In this document: one piece after another, positions 43,104-51,672 of the stretch | How positions within the stretch are numbered: position 1 is the first letter of the stretch | How the letters are laid out: every line of letters begins with the position of its first letter | Source: Micromonospora_I sp040659735 | GTDB lineage: Bacteria > Actinomycetota > Actinomycetes > Mycobacteriales > Micromonosporaceae | NCBI RefSeq assembly: GCF_040659735.1 | Contig: NZ_JBFANZ010000025.1 | Location: 1 to 64,000 of the forward strand | Direction of reading: 5' to 3' | Length of the DNA stretch: 64,000 bases | Notes under the pieces: generated by a model | Told to the model about the DNA's origin: nothing | The model's input: only the letters and a program-made list of their open reading frames with translations | Databases searched by the model: none | Translations under genes and position numbers: made by a program

Positions 43104-44144
43104 TCAGGCGTGCAATGCGTTGCGCAGCGTCATCGCCACCTGCCCCGTGGCGGCTCGGGCCGCGCTGCTGTCGGCCAGCGCGTCGAGCATGACGAGATCA
43201 TGAATGGCGCCCTGGTAGCGGACCTGGGTCACGGGCACACCGGCCTGCCGGAGTTTGGCCGCGTACGCCTCGCCCTCGTCGCGCAGCACATCGGCCTCGT
43301 TGGTGGTGATCAGCGTCGGCGGCAGCGCTCGGAGCCCGTCGATGCTGGCCCGCAGTGGCGACGCCATCGGGTCCGAGCGCTGAGCCTCGTCGGGCAGATA
43401 CTGGTCCCAGAACCAGATCATGAGGTCGCGGCCCAGGTAGTAGCCCTGGGCGAACTCGCGGTAGGAGCCGGTGTCGAAGGTGGCGTCGGTGACCGGGTAG
43501 AGCAGCACCTGTTGTCTGAACCGCGGGCCGCCCCGGTCTTTGGCCATCATCGCGACGGCGGTCGCCAGGGCGCCGCCGACCGAATCGCCGGCCACCGCCA
43601 TCCGCGACGCGTCCAGTCCGAAATCGGCGCCGTGCCCCGCGATCCACTCTGCGACCGCGTAGCACTCGTTCAGGGCGGTCGGATAGCGCGCCTCGGGCGC
43701 GAGGCTGTAGACGGGAAACACGATGGCGGTGCCGGACTGCGCCACGAGCTCGCGGATGAGCCGGTCATGGGTGGTCGTGCCGCCGAACACCCATCCCGCG
43801 CCGTGAAGGTAGAGGGTCACCGGAAGCGTGTTCACGATCCGCCCCGGGCGGGCGGCGTCCTGCGCCATCTGCCGGACGTGTTCACGCAGTTTCCCGTCCC
43901 GCGGACCGTCCTGCCGTCCGGACGGGCGGACAATGCGGACCGGCACCGGGCCCGATGGACCGCCCACCATGATGTCCTGGATGTCGGCGTCCGGTTTGGC
44001 GACCGTGCCGGTGGACTGCAGTTCGTCGAGCTTCGCCCGGCCCTGGTCCGGCGGGAGTTGAAAGAGGAACGGCGGATTGGCGGTCATCTCGACGACTCGT
44101 CGCGCAGCCGGTTCCAACACCACGGTGGTGACGGCTTGAGCCAC
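43104..44144 (-). CDS. Alpha/beta hydrolase, HSL (esterase/lipase) family
   Basis: The 346-residue enzyme has the HSL oxyanion motif LYLHGAGWVFGG (HGAGW in place of HGGG), the nucleophile Ser in VAGDSVGGALA, the acid in NEADVLRDEG and the His in GAIHDLVML. It should hydrolyse short acyl esters. No signal peptide is visible, so it is cytoplasmic. GGAGGAG precedes the GTG at 44144, which excludes the longer open frame. It is monocistronic. Confidence 0.9.
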   Translation of the reverse strand: MAQAVTTVVLEPAARRVVEMTANPPFLFQLPPDQGRAKLDELQSTGTVAKPDADIQDIMVGGPSGPVPVRIVRPSGRQDGPRDGKLREHVRQMAQDAARPGRIVNTLPVTLYLHGAGWVFGGTTTHDRLIRELVAQSGTAIVFPVYSLAPEARYPTALNECYAVAEWIAGHGADFGLDASRMAVAGDSVGGALATAVAMMAKDRGGPRFRQQVLLYPVTDATFDTGSYREFAQGYYLGRDLMIWFWDQYLPDEAQRSDPMASPLRASIDGLRALPPTLITTNEADVLRDEGEAYAAKLRQAGVPVTQVRYQGAIHDLVMLDALADSSAARAATGQVAMTLRNALHA

Positions 44145-44899
44145 GGCGGCTCCTCCTCTCCCTGCGCGGTGACGCTGACCTCGCCCAGCGAGTCCCCGGA
44201 TTTCCGCGGGCCTAACCCGAGAAGCAGACGGGCGCGCGAATTCCGACACGGTGCCTGTGCACGGCGAGGAGAACGTGCGGCCGGGACGCGTCGGTCCCGG
44301 GGGCGCGCGGTTCATCGACCGGCCGGTCCACACGCGACGGACGTGGGGGACCCGGTGCGAGGACCGGGCCTCGGGAAGGACCCCACCCCCAGGGTTCTCC
44401 TTCTCAGGTCCGAGGAGACGCCCGGCGGGTCGTACCCCGGAGACCCTCCACGCGCACGACGGCGGGCGTGCGCCGGTCCCCTACCGTGAGTGAAGACGGC
44501 GATCGCCGTCTCGGCCAACGGCACGGGGGCGCTGGGCGCCGCCTCAGCCCGTGTCGGTGACGGAAACGGGGGGCGGGAGTGTCCGCGGCGACACGGAGAC
44601 CGGCACAGCCCTGCCGGCCCGGGCCGATCAGCTCCCGCGGCGTCAGCGAGCGGGGGCGGCATGAGCGGGAGCGCTCCCGCTCGGGCCGCACCGAAAACGG
44701 TGTTTCAGGCGAAAAGCGGGCCACTCTGCCGCAGGATTCAGGGGTAACCCTGATCCGGCATGGGGGCTCACCCGCAGCGGGAAATCCGCGTCCGGCTCAC
44801 TCCTCCGGCGGAGGAAGGACGACTCTCCGTCGCCGAGGATGAACATGCCGGCCACGCCGTGGCGCGTGGCCGGTCCACAAGCTTTCTTCAGGAGGACCA
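44145..44899. other. Long intergenic region with two perfect palindromes
   Basis: No supportable gene lies in these 755 bp. It holds an 18-bp perfect palindrome at 44494-44511 centred on GATC and a 20-bp perfect palindrome at 44663-44682 (GAGCGGGAGCGCTCCCGCTC). An imperfect one lies near 44728-44753 (CAGGGGTAACCCTG). These may be operators for the ABC exporter downstream. TACCGT near 44482 is a possible -10 box. The short frames here have poor codon structure. Confidence 0.4.
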
Positions 44900-45667
44900 G
44901 TGACAGCGACGGCAGCCCGCGACAATCAGGTGGCGGCCCGCGCGAGCGACGTGTGGAAGGTGTACGGCACCGGCGAGGCCCAGGTGATGGCGCTGCGCGG
45001 GGTGAGCGTGGAGTTCGAACGGGGCCGGTACACCGCGATCATGGGCCCGTCCGGGTCCGGTAAGTCGACCCTGATGCACTGCCTCGCCGGGCTGGACTCG
45101 GTGACCCGCGGTCAGATCGCCATCGGTGACACGACCGTCACCGGGCTCGGCGACGCCGGCCTGACCCGGCTGCGCCGCGACAAGGTCGGTTTCATCTTCC
45201 AGCAGTTCAATCTGCTCCCCACCCTGTCGGCGCGGGAGAACATCGTGCTCCCCCTCGCCATCGCCGGCCGCAAGCCCGACCCGCAATGGTTCGACACCGT
45301 CATCGACACCGTCGGGCTCCGTGACCGCCTCAATCACCGTCCCGCCCAACTCTCCGGCGGGCAGCAGCAACGCGTCGCCTGCGCCCGCGCCCTCGTCGCC
45401 CGGCCGGACGTCATCTTCGCCGACGAGCCCACCGGCAACCTCGACTCCCGTGCCGGCGCCGAGGTGCTCAACTTCCTGCGCAACTCGGTGAAGGAGTACG
45501 GGCAGACGATCGTCATGGTCACCCACGACCCCGGCGCCGCCGCCTACGCCGACCGTGTCGTCTTCCTCGCCGACGGTCAGGTCGTGACCGAGCTGACCGG
45601 CCCGACCCCGGAGAGCGTCCTGGACACGATGAAGCGGCTCGACGTACTGGCCGAGGCGGACGCCTGA
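44900..45667 (+). CDS. ABC transporter ATP-binding protein (MacB/LolD-like)
   Basis: The 255-residue ATPase has Walker A GPSGSGKST, Q-loop FIFQQFNLLP, signature LSGGQQQRVACARAL and Walker B VIFADEPTGNLDS. It belongs to the type VII (MacB/FtsE/LolD) class that works with FtsX-like permeases. AGGAGG lies 5 nt before the GTG. Its stop overlaps the permease ATG by one base. The class extrudes peptides, lipoproteins or antibiotics; the substrate is unknown. Confidence 0.93.
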   Translation: MTATAARDNQVAARASDVWKVYGTGEAQVMALRGVSVEFERGRYTAIMGPSGSGKSTLMHCLAGLDSVTRGQIAIGDTTVTGLGDAGLTRLRRDKVGFIFQQFNLLPTLSARENIVLPLAIAGRKPDPQWFDTVIDTVGLRDRLNHRPAQLSGGQQQRVACARALVARPDVIFADEPTGNLDSRAGAEVLNFLRNSVKEYGQTIVMVTHDPGAAAYADRVVFLADGQVVTELTGPTPESVLDTMKRLDVLAEADA

Positions 45668-48216
45668 TGCTGCGCGCCACTCTCAAGAGCCTGCTGGCCC
45701 GCAAACTGCGGCTGATCCTCTCCGGCCTGGCCGTCGTGCTGGGCGTCATGTTCGTCTCCGGCGCGTTCGTGCTCACCGACACGCTCGGTCGCTCATTCGA
45801 CTCCGTCTTCAGCAGCGCCTATTCCCAGATCGACGTGGCGGTGAGCGCCAAGCCGAAGATCGCGGTGAGCGAGCTCGAGGGCGAGCAGATCGCGGCGAAC
45901 TTCCCGACGTCCACAGTCGACAAGGTGAAGGCGGTGCCGGGCGTGGCGAAGGCCACCGGTGTCGTCGCCGCCGACGGCGCCCGGGTGATCGGCAAGAACG
46001 GGAAGGTGGTCACCTCGTTCGGTCCGCCGCAGCTCGGCGGCAACTGGATCGGCGAGGACGAACTCGTGCAACTGCGCGAGGGGCGTGGCCCGACCAGTGA
46101 CAACGAGATCGTCGTCAACGTCACGGTCGCCGAGGCGGCGAAGATCAAGGTCGGGGACCGGGTCGGCGTGCTGACGCTGGCACCCAAACGCGAGTTCACC
46201 CTGGTCGGCGTCTTCGGCTACAGCGGCGGACGCGACAGCCTCGGCGGTGTTCAGGAGGTCATGTTCACCGAGCCGATCGCCCAGCAGCTCATGCTCGGCG
46301 AGCGCGGCGTCTACAACAACGTCTCGGTGGAAGCCGCGAACGGCGTCCGCGCGACGGCGCTGCGCGACGACATCGGTCGCGTCCTCGGTGACCAGTACGT
46401 GGTCAAGACCGGCAAGCAACTCTCCGACGAGGCGTCGGCCAGCCTCAAGGAAGGCCTGGCCTTCTTCAACAACATCCTGCTGGGCTTCGCCGGCGTCGCC
46501 CTCTTCGTCGGCATCTTCCTGATCCTGAACACGTTCTCGATCATCGTGGCGCAGCGGACCCGCGAACTGGCGCTGATGCGGGCGATCGGCGGCAGCCGCC
46601 GCCAGATGATCGGCGCGGTGCTCGTCGAGGCGGTCGTGATCGGCCTGATCGCCGCGGTGCTCGGTCTGGCCGCCGGGGTCGGCGTCGGCGCGCTGCTGGC
46701 GTACGTCTTCGGGCAGTTCGGCGGCGGGCTGGAGCTCGCGCCGATCGGCGTGCCGCCCGCCGCGGTGATCAGCGCGTTCGTCGTCGGCCTGCTCGTGACG
46801 GTGGTCGCCGCGGTGCTGCCGGCGCTGCGCGCCTCGCGGATTCCACCGATCGCGGCGATGCAGGACGTCGCCACCCCGGACCGTCCGCTGACCCGGATCA
46901 CGGTCGCCGGCGCGGCGGTCGCCGCGGTGGGCGGAGCGCTGCTCGCCCTGGGCCTCACCGGCAACGCCGGTGACAACACGCTCTGGACCATTCTCGGCGG
47001 CGTGCTGGTGTCGTTCATCGGGGTGGCGCTGCTGACCCCGTTGATCAGCAAGCCGGTGGTGTCGTTGCTCGGCCGGATCTTCTCCTGGTCGGTTCCGGGC
47101 AAGCTCGGGCGGCTCAACTCCGGCCGCAACCCGCGCCGTACCGCGATCACCGCCGCCGCGCTGATGGTGGGCATCGCCCTGGTCACCGGCGTGACCGTCA
47201 TCCTCGACTCGGCCAAGAGCAGTCTGACCGCGCTGGCCGAGGACACGATCCAGGCGGAGCTGGTGATCTCCGGGGCGCAGACCGGGCCGCGGCCGCCGAG
47301 CTTCGACGCGGCGGTGCTGGACAAGGCCGCCGCCCTGCCCGACGTCAAGGCCGTCGCCGGCATGTACGGCGACATGGCGATGGTGGGAACCGAGCGCACG
47401 TACGTGACGGCGACCAGCAACGTGTCGGCGCTACGCGACATCTACAAGGCGACGCCCACCGCCGGCACGATCGACGCCCTCGGCCCCAACCAACTCTTCG
47501 TCGACGCGAAGACCGCCCGGGAACGGGGACTCGCCGTGGGCGCGACGATGCCCGTGCAGCTGAGTCGGGGCGAGCAGCAGACCTACACGCTGACCGGGAT
47601 CTACGCCGAGTCCGAGCTGTTCGGCGGGTTCGTGCTGCCGGTCGCGGCGGCGACGAACTTCACCGTCCCGCAGCCGATCCAGGCCTACCTGCAGCTGGCG
47701 CCGGGCGCCTCCGTCGACCAGGTCCTGCCCCAGGTCGAGTCGCTGCTCAAGGACAGCCCCGAGGTGTCCGTGGCCGACCGCGCCTCCTTCATCGAGCAGC
47801 AGACCAGCCAGTTCGACCAGCTGCTGCTGATGATCCAGGTGCTGCTCGCGCTGGCGATCCTGATCGCCGTGCTCGGCATCGTCAACACCCTGGCCCTGTC
47901 GGTGCTGGAGCGGACCCGCGAGCTGGGGCTGCTGCGGGCCATCGGCCTGGGTCGGGCGGCGACGATGCGCATGGTCACGGTGGAGGCCGTGGTCATCTCG
48001 GTCTTCGGCGCGCTGCTCGGCGTGGTGGTCGGCGCGGGGCTCGGCGCGGCCGTGGTGCGCGCGCTGCGTGACGACGGCATCAAGAACCTGGTGCTGCCCT
48101 GGTCGCAGATGGCGGTCTTCATCGGGCTGGCGGCGCTGGTCGGGGTCATCGCGGCGGTGCTGCCGGCGATCCGCGCGGCGCGGCTCAACGTGCTCGGGGC
48201 CATCGCGCACGAGTAA
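45667..48216 (+). CDS. ABC transporter permease, double FtsX/MacB type
   Basis: The 849-residue permease has an N-terminal TM helix followed by an extracytoplasmic MacB_PCD-like domain (about 40-230), three TM helices (about 255-390), a second TM plus external domain (about 500-690) and three final TM helices (about 715-840). This ten-helix layout is typical of actinobacterial mechanotransmission-type exporters. EQRTRELALMRAIGG-like segments recur in both halves (RTRELALMRAIGGS, RTRELGLLRAIGLG), showing internal duplication. Confidence 0.93.
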   Translation: MLRATLKSLLARKLRLILSGLAVVLGVMFVSGAFVLTDTLGRSFDSVFSSAYSQIDVAVSAKPKIAVSELEGEQIAANFPTSTVDKVKAVPGVAKATGVVAADGARVIGKNGKVVTSFGPPQLGGNWIGEDELVQLREGRGPTSDNEIVVNVTVAEAAKIKVGDRVGVLTLAPKREFTLVGVFGYSGGRDSLGGVQEVMFTEPIAQQLMLGERGVYNNVSVEAANGVRATALRDDIGRVLGDQYVVKTGKQLSDEASASLKEGLAFFNNILLGFAGVALFVGIFLILNTFSIIVAQRTRELALMRAIGGSRRQMIGAVLVEAVVIGLIAAVLGLAAGVGVGALLAYVFGQFGGGLELAPIGVPPAAVISAFVVGLLVTVVAAVLPALRASRIPPIAAMQDVATPDRPLTRITVAGAAVAAVGGALLALGLTGNAGDNTLWTILGGVLVSFIGVALLTPLISKPVVSLLGRIFSWSVPGKLGRLNSGRNPRRTAITAAALMVGIALVTGVTVILDSAKSSLTALAEDTIQAELVISGAQTGPRPPSFDAAVLDKAAALPDVKAVAGMYGDMAMVGTERTYVTATSNVSALRDIYKATPTAGTIDALGPNQLFVDAKTARERGLAVGATMPVQLSRGEQQTYTLTGIYAESELFGGFVLPVAAATNFTVPQPIQAYLQLAPGASVDQVLPQVESLLKDSPEVSVADRASFIEQQTSQFDQLLLMIQVLLALAILIAVLGIVNTLALSVLERTRELGLLRAIGLGRAATMRMVTVEAVVISVFGALLGVVVGAGLGAAVVRALRDDGIKNLVLPWSQMAVFIGLAALVGVIAAVLPAIRAARLNVLGAIAHE

Positions 48217-48236
48217 CCGGGGGAACGGGGGGTGCG

Positions 48237-48267
48237 GCGGGGTGGGTGCCGGGGGCGCCCACCCCGC
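48237..48267 (+). terminator. Terminator after the ABC permease gene
   Basis: A 14-bp stem with one G-U type mismatch (48237-48250 and 48254-48267) and a 3-nt loop begins 20 nt after the permease stop. A weaker 7-bp hairpin lies at 48281-48306 towards the convergent HAD gene. Confidence 0.65.
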
Positions 48268-48312
48268 CCGCGTCTGTGGAGCGTCCGGCGAGAGCTCGAC
48301 GGACGCCCGGCG

Positions 48313-49014
48313 TCAGGATTCGGTGATCACGCCGATCGTGGCGGGCTCGTCGCGCGATACCAGCAGGCCGGCGAGGAACTCCACGTCCACGGTCGCCAGC
48401 GTTTCCAGCAGGTGCAGGCCCTCGGCCTCGTCGAGCGGGACCTCACTCGGCACGGCGAGCACCGCCGCGCCGGACGCGAGCGCACTCGCCACCCCGGTCG
48501 GCGAGTCCTCGATCGCGACGCACCGCTCGATCGGCACCTGCAGCAGCCCGGCCGCGGTCAGGTACGGAGCCGGGTGCGGCTTTGTGGCGCTCACCTCGTC
48601 GCCGCAGACCACCACGTCGAAGCTGTCCCGGCCGAGCGTTTCGAGCGCGACCTCGACCAGCGCCCGCGCGGTGGAGGTGACGAGTGCGGTGGGGATGGCG
48701 GCGGCGCGTACCGCCCGGAGCAGCGCCAGCGCCCCCGGCCGCCATTCGAGGCCGGTCACGAAGAGCTCGGCGACGCGCCGCTCGAGGAACGCGATGCCGG
48801 CGGCGGGGTCGCGCCACGGCTGGTCGAGGTCGGTGTGCAGGAGCTGCATCGAGGTCGCCATGCTGGATCCCACCATCGCGCGGCGGGTGGCTTCCGACAG
48901 CCGGCCGCCGTACGTGGCCGCGAGTTCGTGCAGGGCCACGTCCCAGAGCCGCTCGCTGTCGACCAGGGTGCCGTCCATGTCGAACAGGACTGCGGCCACC
49001 GGGTGGGTGGTCAA
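48313..49014 (-). CDS. HAD family phosphatase (beta-phosphoglucomutase-like)
   Basis: The 233-residue HAD enzyme has motif I VLFDMDGTLVDSE, motif II in LVTSTA, motif III Lys in ATKPHPAPYL and motif IV IEDSPTGVASA, with a four-helix C1 cap. It resembles sugar-phosphate phosphatases and beta-phosphoglucomutases; the substrate is uncertain. The best start is a TTG at 49014 with GGAGGGAG 8 nt upstream; no ATG or GTG gives the full motif I strand. It is convergent with the ABC genes. Confidence 0.86.
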   Translation of the reverse strand: MTTHPVAAVLFDMDGTLVDSERLWDVALHELAATYGGRLSEATRRAMVGSSMATSMQLLHTDLDQPWRDPAAGIAFLERRVAELFVTGLEWRPGALALLRAVRAAAIPTALVTSTARALVEVALETLGRDSFDVVVCGDEVSATKPHPAPYLTAAGLLQVPIERCVAIEDSPTGVASALASGAAVLAVPSEVPLDEAEGLHLLETLATVDVEFLAGLLVSRDEPATIGVITES

Positions 49015-49180
49015 CGGCGGATCTCCCTCCGGGGGTGGCGGATCTATCGCCGACCAGTGTCGCCCGGATGTCGGTCGGGACGCCTTGGTAGGGACCGGTT
49101 CGTGGCGACGATCACCCCGAACGCGACCGGTGAGGCGAGGTCGACCGGGACCGAAGCCCGACGGTGAGCGGGCTCGACGG

Positions 49181-49960
49181 TCATTCGAGATCACAGGCGG
49201 CCAGCGAGTTGTCGTAGCCGGCGAAGAACGCGTCGGTGCGCTGTTCGGCGGTGCCGTGGGCGTCCTCGGCGAACCACGGTTGCCCCGGATCGTCTCCGAC
49301 GGCCAGCAGTCCGGCGCGGAACTCGGCGAGGTCACCCTTGTCGAGGGTCAGCGTCTTCGCCCGCACCGAGTCGCCGATATAGGCGCCGGCCAGGCAGTCG
49401 GCCTGCAACTCCTGCTGGATGGTGAAGCGGTGTTGGAGGCCGAGCCGGACCTGGACGCCGTGCGCGTACTCGTGGCCGAGCAGATAGAACAGGAACGCGT
49501 CCCCCACCCGGCGGAACGCGCTCGCCGCCCACCGCGCGTCGTAGGCGATCATGTCGCGGGGTGCGCAGTACGCGGCGTTGTTGCGGGTCAGGCGCACAGT
49601 GCCGCAGGTGACCTCGCCGTCCCGGGTGTACGCGACGACCTCTGCGACCGGCTCGAACCGCCGGCCGAGCGACGGGAACCGCTCACCCCAGTACCGTTCG
49701 GCGAGCCCGACCGCGCCGGTGACGTCCCGCTGGAACTCCTCCACGCTGGTCGTGCCGTCCGCGGGTCGCGCGGTGGTCGCCGTCGGGGCGGAGCGCGCCG
49801 GCTCACCGGACTGCGCGCTGGCCGGTCGCCGCCCGGCGGGTTGTCCGCCGAGCGGAACGCCGGCGCCGCAGGCCAGCGCGACGAGAAGGGTGGCCACCAG
49901 GCCGGCGAGGGGCGTCGCGCGCCGGAACCGGTGGCGGGCGGCGACTGTCTGCGATCCCAC
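49181..49960 (-). CDS. Neutral zinc metallopeptidase, putative lipoprotein
   Basis: The 259-residue exported protein has a basic start, a hydrophobic stretch (about 18-30) and Cys31 at a lipobox-like LVALAC site, then a Pro/Ala/Thr linker. The peptidase domain carries H163-EYA-H167 (LLGHEYAHGVQ) and a downstream Glu in LQADCLAGAY. It belongs to the YpfJ-like neutral zinc metallopeptidases; targets are unknown. The lipobox is non-canonical, so secretion without lipidation is possible. The GTG start at 49960 has TACTGT 5 nt upstream. Confidence 0.82.
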   Translation of the reverse strand: MGSQTVAARHRFRRATPLAGLVATLLVALACGAGVPLGGQPAGRRPASAQSGEPARSAPTATTARPADGTTSVEEFQRDVTGAVGLAERYWGERFPSLGRRFEPVAEVVAYTRDGEVTCGTVRLTRNNAAYCAPRDMIAYDARWAASAFRRVGDAFLFYLLGHEYAHGVQVRLGLQHRFTIQQELQADCLAGAYIGDSVRAKTLTLDKGDLAEFRAGLLAVGDDPGQPWFAEDAHGTAEQRTDAFFAGYDNSLAACDLE

Positions 49961-50042
49961 ACCAGACAGTACGGAGCGCGGCGTCGCGACGATCACCGCT
50001 GGCGATGATCGTTTCGTCGGCGCGGTCAACCGCCCATCCGCG

Positions 50043-50171
50043 CTAGTCGCGGCGCCGCGTCACGCTCGCCTTCTTCTGGGCGCGCCGCCGCTGCCGGGGC
50101 GTCAACTCCTTGCGGCCGGTCTGCTTGACGTAGTTGGCGACCCGCAGGTCCTCGCTGATCGGCATCGTCAT
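50043..50171 (-). CDS. Small basic protein, 42 residues
   Basis: The frame encodes MTMPISEDLRVANYVKQTGR followed by a very basic C-terminal half rich in Arg, Lys and Gln. AGGAAGG lies 4-5 nt before the ATG at 50171, which is a strong reason to accept it as a gene. The charge suggests nucleic-acid or ribosome binding, but I recognise no family. It sits between the zinc peptidase and DUF2267 genes, in the same orientation. Confidence 0.6.
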   Translation of the reverse strand: MTMPISEDLRVANYVKQTGRKELTPRQRRRAQKKASVTRRRD

Positions 50172-50267
50172 CGCACCTTCCTGAATGTCCTCAGCCCTAC
50201 CCGTCCATCGTCCGCGCGGCGGGGTGAAGCCACCCTCACCCGGATCGGACGAGCACGTCGGGTCCGG

Positions 50268-50675
50268 CTAGCGAACCCCGCGCCGGACGCCGAACTGCGC
50301 CCCCACCGGCTCGATGACCTCCCAGTACTCCTTCGGCAACTGCGAGACCACGTCCTCGAACTCGCGTGTGGCGACCGCTTCGCGGACGGTCGCGAGCACG
50401 GCGCGCACGCCTGCGCTGCCCTGCGCCGTATTGACTCCGGCGCGGTCACTCACCCGGCGGATGAACTGACCCAGCCCGAAGGGCTCCGGGAACTCCTGTT
50501 CCTTGTGCAGGTATTCGCGCAGTTCCGGCGCCAATTGCGCGCCCACGTCCCGGGTCTCCCCGCCGCTGATCCGCTCCGCCAATGTCTGGAGGGTGGCGCG
50601 GGTCAGGTCGTGTGCCTGTTCGCGTGAGACTCCGCCGCGCCGCGCAACCGCGTCAACGAACTCGGAACAGTTCAC
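50268..50675 (-). CDS. DUF2267 domain protein
   Basis: This 135-residue soluble helical protein matches DUF2267: paired helical repeats with AHDLTRATLQTLAERISGGE near residue 21 and AQLAPELREYL near 46. The function is unknown; family members are often stress-linked. It starts at GTG with GAGGGGG upstream. Confidence 0.85.
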   Translation of the reverse strand: MNCSEFVDAVARRGGVSREQAHDLTRATLQTLAERISGGETRDVGAQLAPELREYLHKEQEFPEPFGLGQFIRRVSDRAGVNTAQGSAGVRAVLATVREAVATREFEDVVSQLPKEYWEVIEPVGAQFGVRRGVR

Positions 50676-50766
50676 CTCGGGTCCCCCTCTCGGCCGGTCC
50701 GGGCCGACTACCCGCGGCCTGCTCCGACAAACGGTGACGGGCCGCGGCGAGGGGCGGGTGGCAGCG

Positions 50767-51399
50767 CTACGGGAGGACCCCCGGGGCCGGCTCGGTGAAG
50801 GTCGCGGAGGGCAGCGGCAGTCCGGTCGGCGGCACCGGGTGTGCGGGGGCGGACGGGCTGGCCGGTACCGGGGTGGGGCTGCTCGGCGCGGGCGTCTGGA
50901 CCGGAACGGCGGGTGAGGCGGAGATCGGGGCCGGGGTACGCACGGGTTTCGCGGGCTTCGCCGGGGTGGCGGTCGGCGCGGCGGGTCCCGGCGTCCTGGT
51001 CCCGCTCGGACGCGGCGGAGTGCTCGTCCTGGCCGCCCCGTTCGCGCCCGAGCCGGCGCGGCTGGTCGCCATGGGACTCGCCGGTCCGGCCATGCCCGGC
51101 GTCCGCGGCGTTGTCCCGCTGCCGCCGTAGGCGGGAGTGGCGCCAGCGGACGGCGACGGCAGCGCCGTCATCTCGGCGGCGGCGGGACTGGCCGACATGG
51201 GGAGCGATGGCGCCGGAGCGCGATCGAGGCCGCGGCTGGCGCGGTCGCCGGCGCGCGCGGTCGCCGCGACGTCGGTCTCGGTGCTCTTCTTGCCCATCAG
51301 GGCGAGTCCGGCGCCGGCGCCGCTCACGAAGACCGCGCCGAGCACGACGGCGGTGACACGGTGCGCGAGAGGACGGGGGGCGCGGTGAGCGGCGGGCAC
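50767..51399 (-). CDS. Membrane-anchored Pro/Ala/Ser/Thr-rich extracytoplasmic protein
   Basis: The 210-residue protein has a basic N-terminus, one hydrophobic helix (about 15-35, VTAVVLGAVFVSGAGAGLAL) and a long low-complexity tail rich in Pro, Ala, Thr and Ser with no recognisable domain. The tail is presumably extended in the cell wall and may be glycosylated. AGGGAG lies 6 nt before the GTG. No homologous family is recognised. Confidence 0.65.
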   Translation of the reverse strand: MPAAHRAPRPLAHRVTAVVLGAVFVSGAGAGLALMGKKSTETDVAATARAGDRASRGLDRAPAPSLPMSASPAAAEMTALPSPSAGATPAYGGSGTTPRTPGMAGPASPMATSRAGSGANGAARTSTPPRPSGTRTPGPAAPTATPAKPAKPVRTPAPISASPAVPVQTPAPSSPTPVPASPSAPAHPVPPTGLPLPSATFTEPAPGVLP

Positions 51400-51658
51400 G
51401 AGGAACTCCCTGGGCTGACGAGGTGATACGTGGGGGACGCACCGGTTCCCGACCCTGCCCGCCCCAGATCATCGGGGCAATCCCGGCGATCAAGAGGTGG
51501 TTCGTATCACGTCCAATCGGTGATATTCAGTCGATACAAGCATCAGACGGATAAGCCGGAATCCGTGAACTGGCGGATCGCCTGTCCACTTCCGTTCGGC
51601 GCTTCGGTACGGACCCGGTGAGGCGGTGGCGGCGCACCGATCCTCCGTGGTCGTCTGC

Positions 51659-51668
51659 TACATATGTA
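51659..51668. promoter_or_regulatory. AT-rich palindrome TACATATGTA before the acetyltransferase gene
   Basis: A perfect 10-bp AT-rich palindrome lies 4 nt before the GTG of the acetyltransferase gene, where a -10 box or start-site operator would be expected. Such a sequence is rare in this GC-rich DNA. Confidence 0.45.
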
Positions 51669-51672
51669 AGTT

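Noticed and set aside
44145..44899. Riboswitch before the ABC exporter
   Set aside because: Only simple palindromes are present; I could not match any known riboswitch core.
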